Source: Xenophilus azovorans DSM 13620
Lineage (GTDB): Bacteria; Pseudomonadota; Gammaproteobacteria; Burkholderiales; Burkholderiaceae_C
Assembly: GCF_000745855.1 (NCBI RefSeq)
Contig: NZ_JQKD01000037.1
Span: forward strand, 1-61,825
Length of the DNA stretch: 61,825 nucleotides
Reading direction: 5' to 3'
The notes beneath the pieces were generated by a model that searched no databases, was not told where the DNA came from, and worked only from the letters and a program-made list of their open reading frames with translations. Shown here in pieces: positions 51,748 to 59,347 of the stretch. The first letter of the stretch is position 1, and every line of letters starts with the position of its first letter. Position numbers and translations under genes: made by a program.

Positions 51748-52431
51748 TCATCCTCGAGCCCTGGCGGGCGCCGCGCGGAAGGCCGGGCCGTAGGCGCGCT
51801 GGATGCTGGTCAGGGTCGTCGCATAGGCCGTTTCGACGGCCGCGAAGCTGCCGCTCGCCCAGGTCAGCCAGCCGACCTGATGCAGCATCCCCACGATCTG
51901 CACGGACAGGTCGAGCGTCGGGGCTTCCGGGAGGAGTTCGCCGCGCGCCTTGGCGAGGTTGACCGCCGCCCCGTAGTAGGACTGCTGCTCGCGGGCCGCG
52001 CTCTTCATGATCGTTTCCATCACGGGAGTGAGCAGGTCGAGCTCCTGGTAGAAGCGCGCGAAGAGGCTCCAGGGCCGGTCGCCCTTGCCGCGCGCGTTGT
52101 AGAAGCGATAGCGCTCGCGCGAGGCGTCGAGCGAACGCTTGAACTTCTGCGCGAGGGTGGTTTCGGGATCGAGCCAGTTCTCCTGGGAGCGCGCGATGCT
52201 GATGCGCGCGTAGTCTTCGAGCACCGCTTCAGCCAGTCTTGCCTTGGTGCGATAGTAGTAGTGGATGGACGGACGGCTCATGCCCAGTTCCTCGGCGACC
52301 ATCCCGAGCGTCATCTTGATGAGGCCGTGCCGGATGAAGAGATCCTGCGCCACGCGCTTGATCTCTTCGCGGATTCGGGCTGCGTCCGGGCGCTCTTCGG
52401 GGTCGGGCCGGCGGGCTGTCAGGGATGCCAT
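51748..52431 (-). CDS. TetR-family transcriptional regulator
   Basis: The 227-residue protein has a TetR HTH (FIRHGLIKMTLGMVAEELGM, then SRPSIHYYYRTKARLAEAVL) and an effector domain rich in helices (WSLFARFYQELDLLTPVMET). No clear ribosome site precedes the ATG at 52431. It lies downstream of the TauD-Bug-ThDP-NMT1-TauD gene run on the same strand, 23 bp after the TauD stop. It is the only local regulator in this region and is my candidate for binding the TTGAC-N4-GAGTCA repeats at 50.7 kb. Confidence 0.88.
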   Translation of the reverse strand: MASLTARRPDPEERPDAARIREEIKRVAQDLFIRHGLIKMTLGMVAEELGMSRPSIHYYYRTKARLAEAVLEDYARISIARSQENWLDPETTLAQKFKRSLDASRERYRFYNARGKGDRPWSLFARFYQELDLLTPVMETIMKSAAREQQSYYGAAVNLAKARGELLPEAPTLDLSVQIVGMLHQVGWLTWASGSFAAVETAYATTLTSIQRAYGPAFRAAPARARG

Positions 52432-52454
52432 CGAAAGAGAAGGAGGATGCCTCG

Positions 52455-53474
52455 TCACAGTGTAGCCAATTGTTCCGGCGTCCTTCCCTGCCTGCCGTAG
52501 ATCAAGGGCGCATCGCGCATGGCCGTTTCCAACCCGCCGAAGTCGCGCACCCCATCGCTGAGCAGCCACAGCCTGAGCATCAGGCGGTCGCGCGCGGGGT
52601 CGGGCCAGTTCTCGAACTCCGTGCGGCTGTGCAGTGTCGTGTAGTTGTTCAGGAACTGGATGTCGCCCGGTTCCATGTACGTGGCGTGGCAGATGTCGCG
52701 CCGCCGCGCGGTGGCCTCGACGAAGTCGAGCGCCTCTTCCTGCAGGCGCGTGAGCTGCTGGCCCGCGGATGCCATGCCCCGCTGCATCATGCTCGCGTTG
52801 AAGCGGCAGCTCACCATGCCGCCGGCCTGCGTGAACACCGGGACGACCGCGCTGTAGGCTGCCTCGCCGGGTCCTTCCTCCCCGTTGCGCGACCAGTGGA
52901 AACCGGCGGCGAGCGCATCGAGGTACTCGGGGTGCAGCTCCAGCATCTCGTTGTAGATGGTGAGCGAGCTCGCGGCCAGGCTTTCGCCGCCCGACATGCC
53001 GCGTCGCACGCACAGCAGTCCGACCAGGTCGGCCAGATCCACGTGGAAGCGAAGGGCGGCCCGGCTCTGGTAGCCGCGGTTCTCGCGCTTGCCGTCGCCG
53101 CGGTCTCGCACGAAGCCGATCAGGTCGCCCGAGCTGCTCTGGCTCACGCCCTGGCCAAGGAAGGAGCCGATGCCCCAGAAGGCCAGCGCGCATTGGCGCT
53201 CGCTCATCGCATCGACGGGCACGCCGCGCAGCAGGGCGATGCCCCTGCCTTGCAGCAGCTCGTGCCTCACCCGGGCCATGAGCGGCGCCAGCGATGCAAG
53301 CGAATGGCGAAAGGGAATCGACGGGAACTCGGCCTCGCCAGCCTCGAAGCCGCGCGCGAGATCGAGGATCTGCTGCGCCTGGGTGGGCGTGAGCGCATGG
53401 ATGGTTTCGGGTCCGATGTCGGCCGTCCGCCAGACCACCGGTCCGGTGGCGGGCGACGGCGAAGTTGCTGTCAT
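52455..53474 (-). CDS. TauD/TfdA-family dioxygenase, divergent member
   Basis: The 339-residue protein has RFHVDLADLVGLLCVRRGMS with His144 and Asp146, and a second His in NNYTTLHSRTEFENW, giving the iron triad. The N-terminal half differs from the other three TauD proteins here (ALTPTQAQQILDLARGFEAG) and is longer, like the clavaminate synthase/gamma-butyrobetaine branch. It is encoded 26 bp from the Bug gene upstream and before the TetR gene. The substrate is unknown. Confidence 0.85.
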   Translation of the reverse strand: MTATSPSPATGPVVWRTADIGPETIHALTPTQAQQILDLARGFEAGEAEFPSIPFRHSLASLAPLMARVRHELLQGRGIALLRGVPVDAMSERQCALAFWGIGSFLGQGVSQSSSGDLIGFVRDRGDGKRENRGYQSRAALRFHVDLADLVGLLCVRRGMSGGESLAASSLTIYNEMLELHPEYLDALAAGFHWSRNGEEGPGEAAYSAVVPVFTQAGGMVSCRFNASMMQRGMASAGQQLTRLQEEALDFVEATARRRDICHATYMEPGDIQFLNNYTTLHSRTEFENWPDPARDRLMLRLWLLSDGVRDFGGLETAMRDAPLIYGRQGRTPEQLATL

Positions 53475-53499
53475 CAGGGCTTGTCCTCCTGCCGCTCGC

Positions 53500-54474
53500 C
53501 TATTCGATCTTGATCGGCACTGTCTTCAGAAGCTGCGCCCACTTGGACGTCTCGGCCTCGAGAAAGGCCGCGAATGCCTCGGGGCTGGACGGCGTCGCCG
53601 GGACGTCCAGGCTGTTCATGCGTTCCCGCAGGGCCGGCGTTTCGAGCGCCGCGACCATCGCGCCATTGATCCGCTGGATCACCGGCGCCGGAGTGCCCAC
53701 CGGCATGAACATGCCGACCCACGCCGTGGCGACCGCTTCGGGGTAGCCCGACTCGGCTGCTGTCGGCACGTTCGGCAACGTGGCGGAGCGCTGCGGCCCG
53801 AAAGTTGCCAGCATGCGGATCTTGCCTTCGCCGATCTGCTGCGGCGCCGAGGTGTAGGCGATGGTGCTGGAGTCGGCGCGCCCCGCCAGCAGCTCGATGA
53901 CGATCGGCCCGTCTCCCTTGTAGGCGACGTCGAGCGTTTCGATGCCGGCCGCGCGCTTGAACATCTGCATCGCCAGGTAGCTCAGGCCCGGGGCGCCCGT
54001 GTGCGCGTAGTTCAGCTTGCCGGGCCGCGCCCGGGCCAGCGCGACGAATTCACGAAGGTCCCTGGCCGGCAAGTCGCCGCGCACCGTCAGCAGCAGGTTG
54101 GCGGCATAGACCTGCCCGACGGGCGCCAGGTCGGAAGGCTTGTAGGGCAGCTGTGGATCGAGGACGGGCGAGACCACGAGCGGCGCCGGCGAGACCATGA
54201 TCATGGTGTAGCCGTCGGCCGGCTGGCGGGCCGCGTTGCGGACGGCGACGGTGCCGCCGCCCCCAGGCTGGTTGTCCACCACCACGGGCTGGCCGAGGTT
54301 CTTTTCCATCTCCCTGGCGAGCAGGCGCCCCACGGTGTCCATCGGGCCGCCGGGCGCGAAGGGCACGATCAGCTTGAGGGGCCTGGTCGGAAACGTCTGG
54401 CCCCGCGCCGGCACGACCGCGGCCGCCGCCAGCGACAGGGCCGCGGCGGCGAGCACCCTGCGCGAGATGTTCAT
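53500..54474 (-). CDS. Bug/TctC-type solute receptor
   Basis: The 324-residue receptor has a signal peptide (MNISRRVLAAAALSLAAAAV, ending PARGQTFP) and the motif FPTRPLKLIVPFAPGGPMDT, then LGQPVVVDNQPGGGGTVAV. The start at 54474 overlaps the stop of the ThDP-enzyme gene (ATGA), so it is translationally coupled to a cytoplasmic enzyme, an unusual partnership. Conserved residues and length agree with the family. Confidence 0.92.
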   Translation of the reverse strand: MNISRRVLAAAALSLAAAAVVPARGQTFPTRPLKLIVPFAPGGPMDTVGRLLAREMEKNLGQPVVVDNQPGGGGTVAVRNAARQPADGYTMIMVSPAPLVVSPVLDPQLPYKPSDLAPVGQVYAANLLLTVRGDLPARDLREFVALARARPGKLNYAHTGAPGLSYLAMQMFKRAAGIETLDVAYKGDGPIVIELLAGRADSSTIAYTSAPQQIGEGKIRMLATFGPQRSATLPNVPTAAESGYPEAVATAWVGMFMPVGTPAPVIQRINGAMVAALETPALRERMNSLDVPATPSSPEAFAAFLEAETSKWAQLLKTVPIKIE

Positions 54475-56129
54475 GCCTTCTTTTCCGAGGTGTTGCCGCG
54501 GAACGAGAAATCCTTTTCCTCGTTGGTGATGAACTCGAGCAGCGCGGGGCGACCCTCCTGCGTCTGGCGGCGGGCGCGGGCCAGCGCGGCGGCGATCTCG
54601 CCCGGGTCCTCGACGCGCTCGCTCCAGCCGCCCAGGTCGGCGGCCAGGCCGGCGTAGTTGCCGCCGATGTCGCGCGTCCTGTACTTCTGGTGCGAGAGCA
54701 TCATGCTCTTCGTTTCGATCGCCATGGTCGAGTTGTTGAACACCACCGTGAGGATGGGGGCCGAGACGCGCGCCGCGGTCTCGAAGTCCAGCCCGGTCAT
54801 GCCGAACGCTGCATCGCCCATGAAGTTGACGCAGAACTTCGAGGGATCGGCGAGCTTGGCACCGATCGTGAGGCCCATCCCCGTGCCCAGCGCATGCGAC
54901 TTGCCCCAGCCCAGGTAGCCGCGCGGCCTCGTGGCCTTGTAGAACGGCGTGAGCTGGTCGCGCGGGCTGCCCGCGTCGTGGGTCACGATGGCTTCGGCCG
55001 GGTCCACCGTCTTCATGAACTCGCGAACCACCCGGTACGGGGTGATGGGCTTGTCCGACGATGCGAGCTTGTGCTCCCATTCGCCGAGCCAACGATCGCG
55101 GATTTGCACGGCCTGCCTGCGCCGCGCGCCGTCCACCGTCTTCTTCCCGAGGCGCTGCTTCGCTGCTTCGATGAGGCGCGACAACACGAGCTTGGCGTCG
55201 CCGACGATCGGCAGCTCGATGTCGTAGCCCTTGTACAGGTCGCGCGAGTCGCTGGTGGCGTGGATGATGCGCTTGCCCTTGGGCACCGGCGGCGACTCGA
55301 GGTTGTGGGGCGTGAAGCTCGTTCCTATGCCGAAGAGCACGTCGCTGTTCGTGATGAAGTGCCTGGCGTGCCCGGTCACCACGATGCCGCCGGCGCCCAG
55401 CGACAGGTCGTGGTCCTCCGGGAAGCCGCTCTTGCCATTGATGGTCGTCATGACGGGGATGTCGAGCAGCTCCGCCAGTTCGACCAGTTCGGCGCTCGCT
55501 TCGCTGTACAGCACGCCCTGGCCGGCCTGGATCATCGGCAGCCTGGCTTCGATCAGCATGCGCGCCGCTTCGTCGATGTCATGGTCGTTCGGTGCCGACA
55601 CGGTGGTTCGCACGGGGCGATAGGCGGCGAGTTCGTCGTCGATCTGCGCTTCGGCGATGTCGCGCGGCAGTTCCACCGCCACGGGACCGAGGCGGCCGTT
55701 GCGCAGCTGCGCAAAGGCGCGGCGCATGACGGCCGAAATGTCGGCGGGCTTGATGAGCAATTCGGCCGACTTGGTCACGCGCTCGAGGCCGCGCGTGGCG
55801 GAAAACATCTGGAACAGCTGCGCGGTGGACTGGTAGTGGCCCAGCGGCAGGAGCAGGATCGGCGTCGAATCGGAAAACGCGGTGGCGATGCCGGAAAAAG
55901 CGTTCTCGACGCCCGGGCCGTATTGCATCGCGAAGACCGACGGCGGCTTGCCGTTGCGCACGCGTGCGTGCCCGTTGGCCATGTCCACGCCCACGCGCTC
56001 CTGCCGACACAGTATGGGGCGTATTCCCGCCGCGGCGCAGGCTTCGATCACCGGCGTGGTGGGGTAGCAGAAGAGCGTCTCGATGCCCTCCTTCTTGAGA
56101 ATGTCGGCGACCGCTTCGATGACTTGCAT
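54471..56129 (-). CDS. Thiamine diphosphate-dependent enzyme of unknown substrate
   Basis: The 552-residue protein has the acetolactate synthase/benzoylformate decarboxylase architecture: an N-terminal ThDP-Pyr domain with catalytic Glu44 (CRQERVGVDMANGHARVRNG), a central domain, and a C-terminal ThDP-PP domain with GDAAFGMTG and a downstream Asn (VVFNNSTMAIE). It could be a carboligase, a 2-oxoacid decarboxylase or a C-C hydrolase like the ThDP-dependent cyclohexane-1,2-dione hydrolase. Family members of this sort in Burkholderiales are seldom characterised. It is encoded between two periplasmic receptors, NMT1-type upstream and Bug downstream. Confidence 0.88.
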   Translation of the reverse strand: MQVIEAVADILKKEGIETLFCYPTTPVIEACAAAGIRPILCRQERVGVDMANGHARVRNGKPPSVFAMQYGPGVENAFSGIATAFSDSTPILLLPLGHYQSTAQLFQMFSATRGLERVTKSAELLIKPADISAVMRRAFAQLRNGRLGPVAVELPRDIAEAQIDDELAAYRPVRTTVSAPNDHDIDEAARMLIEARLPMIQAGQGVLYSEASAELVELAELLDIPVMTTINGKSGFPEDHDLSLGAGGIVVTGHARHFITNSDVLFGIGTSFTPHNLESPPVPKGKRIIHATSDSRDLYKGYDIELPIVGDAKLVLSRLIEAAKQRLGKKTVDGARRRQAVQIRDRWLGEWEHKLASSDKPITPYRVVREFMKTVDPAEAIVTHDAGSPRDQLTPFYKATRPRGYLGWGKSHALGTGMGLTIGAKLADPSKFCVNFMGDAAFGMTGLDFETAARVSAPILTVVFNNSTMAIETKSMMLSHQKYRTRDIGGNYAGLAADLGGWSERVEDPGEIAAALARARRQTQEGRPALLEFITNEEKDFSFRGNTSEKKA

Positions 56130-56151
56130 GATGGGCTTTCAGTGGGTGGCT

Positions 56152-57252
56152 TCACTGTTTGTAGGGGAGCACGAATTCACGTGCCTGCTTCCTGACCGCT
56201 TCGGCATCGAAGCGGTTGATCTCTTCGACCAGCTCGTTCGTCCAGAGGTCGGCGGGCTGTACCTTGCCCTCGACCTTGTTGAAGCGGATCTCCTCGGCCA
56301 TCTCTTCGGGCTTGGTGTAGCCCAACTGCTTGACAGCCGGGTCGTAGGGCGCATAAAGCGGCGCGCGCTTCTCGATGAACTTCAGGATCGACTGCACCTT
56401 CTGCGGCAAGGTTTGCGCCTTGGGCGCCGTCTCCGGATAGCGGCTGACGAAGAGGTAGGCGGCTGCCTCGGGGTTCTCGCGCACGAAGATGTTCGCCTTG
56501 GCGACCGCACGGCCGAAGCCGATGGCCCATTGGCGGTACTCGGGGTCACGCAACCTGTCGGTGGCGGCGCCCAGCCACCAGCCGCCGACCTTCGGAACGT
56601 TGGCAGGCAGCGGGATGTAGCGCACCTGGATGCCCGCAGCCTCGATGGCCGCCAGATGGGCGTCGTAGGTGAACAGCGCGTCCACTTCGCCCTTCTGGAT
56701 CGAGAGCCCGCCAGGCACCCCTTCGCCCACGGCGACCCATTGAAGGTCCTTGTCGCTGTCCAATCCGGCAAGCGCCAGCACCGACTTGCCGACTTCGAAG
56801 TCCGCGCTTCCGAAGAACGGGATGCCGATCTTCCTGCCTCGCAGGTCGGCCGTCGTCCTGACGGGCGAATCCGGCTTGACCGCGATGCCCCATTTGAATG
56901 GGTAGGTGTACTCCATGAAGTTCCGGATCGGCAGCTTCTCGCCCTTGGCCAGCAGCGGCAAGGACACCGCCGAGGTGACGGTGCCGAACTCCAGCGTGCC
57001 CTTGCGCAGGCCGTCGAGCGTGGCCGGATAGCTGCCGAGCGGAAAGAGCTCCAGCCGGATGTTTTCATCCTTGTAGTAGCCGAGATCCTCCGGGATCACC
57101 ATGTCGATGATGGCGAAGTTGATCAACTTCCCGGCATAGCCGTAGCGCAGCACCTTGCGGCTGTCCGCCGGCCCCTGCGCGGCCGAAGGAGCGACGAGTG
57201 CCAGCAGGCAGGCGCACAGCAACACCCCCTGCATGATCCGCCTGATGTTCAT
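56152..57252 (-). CDS. ABC transporter substrate-binding protein, NMT1/SsuA type
   Basis: The 366-residue protein has a signal peptide (MNIRRIMQGVLLCACLLALV, ending PSAAQGP), then KVLRYGYAGKLINFAIIDMV, EDLGYYKDENIRLELFP, and LRGRKIGIPFFGSADFEVGK. It is a paralogue of the receptor at 49539. It belongs with the truncated ABC permease at 58269 and TauD at 57296, so the original system was probably a sulfonate/taurine-like ABC importer with an oxygenase. Confidence 0.92.
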   Translation of the reverse strand: MNIRRIMQGVLLCACLLALVAPSAAQGPADSRKVLRYGYAGKLINFAIIDMVIPEDLGYYKDENIRLELFPLGSYPATLDGLRKGTLEFGTVTSAVSLPLLAKGEKLPIRNFMEYTYPFKWGIAVKPDSPVRTTADLRGRKIGIPFFGSADFEVGKSVLALAGLDSDKDLQWVAVGEGVPGGLSIQKGEVDALFTYDAHLAAIEAAGIQVRYIPLPANVPKVGGWWLGAATDRLRDPEYRQWAIGFGRAVAKANIFVRENPEAAAYLFVSRYPETAPKAQTLPQKVQSILKFIEKRAPLYAPYDPAVKQLGYTKPEEMAEEIRFNKVEGKVQPADLWTNELVEEINRFDAEAVRKQAREFVLPYKQ

Positions 57253-57295
57253 GGCACGTTCTCCTATGGCATGGGTCGAGCGAAGGCGCCTTCGG

Positions 57296-58216
57296 TCAGG
57301 CCGTGCGCAGCTTGCGTCCCGCCCGCAGGGCCTTGTCGACGGAATTGGCCGAGTCGATGGAGGTCGTGCGCTGCATCACGCGCCGGTGCCTCTGGTCGTC
57401 GAACGGCCGGGCGCGGTGCATCGTGCAGCGGTTGTCCCACATCACCAGGTCGCCGGCGTCCCAGCGGTGCGCGTACACGAAGCGGGGTTGCGTTGCGAAG
57501 GCGATCAGTTCCTGGATCAGTGCGCGCGAGCGCTCCACGTCCTGCCCCACGATGTGCGAGGCGTGCGACGCGAGATACAGCGAACGGCGGCCGGTCTGCT
57601 CGTGGACGCGCACCATCACCTGGTTGGCCGGCGGCCTGAGGGCGGCGATGTGGTCGTTGAATTGGGATTCGGTGAAGCCGACCTGCTCGCGCGAGCGGTA
57701 GATGCTGTGGGTGATCACCAGTTCCTCGAAATCGCGTTTGCGCTGCTCGTCGAGCGCACCGTATGCGGCGCGCATGTCCGCGAACTCCGTGTTGCCGCCT
57801 TCCGGTGCGACCTCGGTGGCGTACAGCAGCGACAGCATCGAGGGGATCTGCTGGAAGGTCCCGTCGGTGTGCCAGAGCCGGTCGCCCAGGTTCATCGCCC
57901 GCTGGCGGTCATCGGGCTTGAGCAACTGCCCGTCGGGCCCGATGTTGGAGATGTCGGCGATCTCGTCGGACGCGAAGCGCTCCTTTTCGCGCGCGTAGGA
58001 AGTGCGCTTCTGCAGGGGCCCGAACATGCGGCTGAAGCGCAGCTGGTCTTCGGGTTGCAGGTCCTGGCCCTTGAAGACGAGCACGCCGTGGATCCAGAAC
58101 GCCTTCGCCACCAGCTCGAACTCCGCCGGCTCGATCGTCGCCAGGTTGACGCCGTGCACCCGCGCCCCGATGGTAGGGTGCAGAGGCTCGATTTCGGGCG
58201 GCCGCGCGGCGCTCAC
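57296..58216 (-). CDS. TauD/TfdA-family Fe(II)/2-oxoglutarate dioxygenase
   Basis: The 306-residue protein has DRLWHTDGTFQQIP with His116 and Asp118, and RCTMHRARPF with His267 as the iron ligands. The present start is GTG at 58216, but an almost identical start sequence beginning with ATG lies 56 bp upstream, as described in the repeat entry. The ATG copy overlaps the permease stop (ATGA), so the original gene probably began there. It oxidises a small sulfonate- or acid-type substrate imported by the former ABC system. Confidence 0.88.
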   Translation of the reverse strand: MSAARPPEIEPLHPTIGARVHGVNLATIEPAEFELVAKAFWIHGVLVFKGQDLQPEDQLRFSRMFGPLQKRTSYAREKERFASDEIADISNIGPDGQLLKPDDRQRAMNLGDRLWHTDGTFQQIPSMLSLLYATEVAPEGGNTEFADMRAAYGALDEQRKRDFEELVITHSIYRSREQVGFTESQFNDHIAALRPPANQVMVRVHEQTGRRSLYLASHASHIVGQDVERSRALIQELIAFATQPRFVYAHRWDAGDLVMWDNRCTMHRARPFDDQRHRRVMQRTTSIDSANSVDKALRAGRKLRTA

Positions 58217-58272
58217 TGAAGATCACCTTCGGCTGCGGTGCGAGCGCCTTCGGGCGGCCGTGCGGCGCTCAT
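58193..58272 (-). repeat. Tandem duplication at the TauD start, with a 19-codon mini-ORF
   Basis: A 24-bp sequence at 58193-58216 is repeated at 58249-58272 with two mismatches, 56 bp apart. Both copies start the peptide MSAARPPE: one with GTG (the present TauD start), the other with ATG. The ATG copy opens a 19-codon frame (ending GDLQ) whose stop at 58215-58213 overlaps the TauD GTG. Permease, mini-ORF and TauD are thus joined by overlaps. Confidence 0.65.
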
Positions 58273-58409
58273 GGAACCTCCTGCGTTTCGGCGGTGCTCG
58301 ACCAGAACACCGCCCGCCGCTGCAGCGCGCGCATCGATTCCAGCAGCAGGCAGCCGAGTGCCGCGAGCAGGACGAGGATGGAGAACACGCCCGCGGTGTC
58401 CGACACGGG
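58269..58409 (-). pseudogene. C-terminal remnant of an ABC transporter permease
   Basis: On the minus strand about 46 codons read PVSDTAGVFSILVLLAALGC, then LLLESMRALQRRAVFWSS and a stop. This is the last transmembrane helix and the ending of SsuC/TauC-type permeases (FSILVLLAALG, then R-rich tail and FW). The frame upstream of about 58409 changes to sequence with no permease similarity (H-D-D-K-E-H-L-N), so the rest of the gene has been lost at the junction with the mobile segment. The stop overlaps the ATG of the duplicated TauD start. Confidence 0.75.
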
Positions 58410-58413
58410 GTGA

Positions 58414-58524
58414 TCGTCCTTTTCGTGCAAATTGGTGCGCTTCGAAACGGAAGCACCTTAAAAATCAACAACTTAGGAATATCTGAATTTCTCGCGAGTC
58501 GTCCTTCTCGTGAAAATTGGTGCG
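58414..58524 (+). repeat. 26-bp imperfect direct repeats at the mobile-segment boundary
   Basis: The sequence at 58414-58439 (TCGTCCTTTTCGTGCAAATT, then GGTGCG) recurs at 58499-58524 with two differences (TCGTCCTTCTCGTGAAAATT, then GGTGCG), 85 bp apart in the same orientation. The interval between them is markedly AT-rich compared with the surrounding DNA. They begin within five bases of the point where permease similarity stops. They may be parts of an attachment site or binding sites for the integrase. Confidence 0.6.
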
Positions 58525-58590
58525 GTTTGAGGGTTGCGGCTCCAGTTTCACCAGATGGCCCTGCCATCGATCCACTGGGCTCAGTTCGGA

Positions 58591-58619
58591 TTGACGGCAT
58601 ATGCCCAAATTGGCATAAT
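58591..58619 (+). promoter_or_regulatory. Promoter and palindromic operator of higBA
   Basis: TTGACG (58591-58596) and CATAAT (58614-58619) with a 17-bp spacer make a good sigma-70 promoter. Inside it, TATGCC-CAAATT-GGCATA (58600-58617) is a perfect 6-bp inverted repeat, well placed for repression by the HigA antitoxin. The expected transcription start (about 58626) is within two or so bases of the toxin ATG at 58628. Confidence 0.75.
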
Positions 58620-58627
58620 CGCCTCCA

Positions 58628-59011
58628 ATGCCCCAACCGCCGCGCAAACCGCTCAAATGGGTTGGCTCGGCCAAGCGGGATCTTGACGGAATGCCTGAGG
58701 ACGTCCAAGACGTGTTCGGTCATGCGATTGACCTGGCGCAAGCCGGCGGCAAGCACCCGGACGCCAAGGCGCTGAGCGGATTCGGTTCCGCCGGCGTGCT
58801 GGAAGTGGTCGAAGATTTCCGCAGCGACACGTTCCGGGCGGCCTACACGGTCAACTTCGCAGGCTGGGTCTATGTGCTGCACTGTTTCCAGAAGAAGTCC
58901 AAGAGCGGCATCAAGACGCCAAAAGAGGACCTGGACCTGATCAAGGCTCGCCTGAAGGCCGCGGCGCAGGACTTTGAGGCTTGGCGAGCAAAGCAAGGAG
59001 TGAAGCGATGA
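58628..59011 (+). CDS. higB: HigB-type (RelE/Gp49-like) toxin
   Basis: The 127-residue protein has the phage Gp49-like/RelE fold features: KPLKWVGSAKRDLDGMPEDV, FRAAYTVNFAGWVYVLHCFQ, and KKSKSGIKTPKEDLDLIKAR. RelE/HigB toxins cleave mRNA on the ribosome. Its order before the antitoxin, with ATGA overlap, is that of higBA. It has no clear ribosome site and nearly no leader, so it may be translated from a leaderless message. Confidence 0.88.
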   Translation: MPQPPRKPLKWVGSAKRDLDGMPEDVQDVFGHAIDLAQAGGKHPDAKALSGFGSAGVLEVVEDFRSDTFRAAYTVNFAGWVYVLHCFQKKSKSGIKTPKEDLDLIKARLKAAAQDFEAWRAKQGVKR

Positions 59012-59337
59012 GCCAGAGCAACCACATCACCATCGAAGAAGGCAGCACCAACGTCTACGCGGACCTTGGCTACGCCGACGCCGCCGAAATGCAGCGAAAG
59101 TCCCAGCTCGCGGCCGAGATTGCCCGCGCCCTCAAGGCCCGGCGCCTGACCCAACAGGACGCCGCCGCATTGCTAGAAATCGACCAGTCCAAGATCTCAC
59201 GCATCACGCGGGGGCAGTTCCGTGGGGTCAGCGAGGCGAAGCTGCTGCAGCTGGTCGCAAAGCTGGGACATGACGTGAAAATCGTGATCGGCCCGGTACG
59301 ACGGCGTGCCGGAAAGATTGAGTTGCAGTTCGCCTGA
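59008..59337 (+). CDS. higA: HigA-type XRE antitoxin
   Basis: The 109-residue protein from ATG 59008 (GCAAGGAGTGAAGC upstream) has an XRE HTH: EIARALKARRLTQQDAAALL, then EIDQSKISRITRGQFRGVSE. It neutralises HigB and should bind the palindrome at 58600-58617. It overlaps the toxin stop. Its own end lies 10 bp from the end of the convergent integrase gene. Confidence 0.9.
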   Translation: MSQSNHITIEEGSTNVYADLGYADAAEMQRKSQLAAEIARALKARRLTQQDAAALLEIDQSKISRITRGQFRGVSEAKLLQLVAKLGHDVKIVIGPVRRRAGKIELQFA

Positions 59338-59347
59338 CGCCGCAGCT

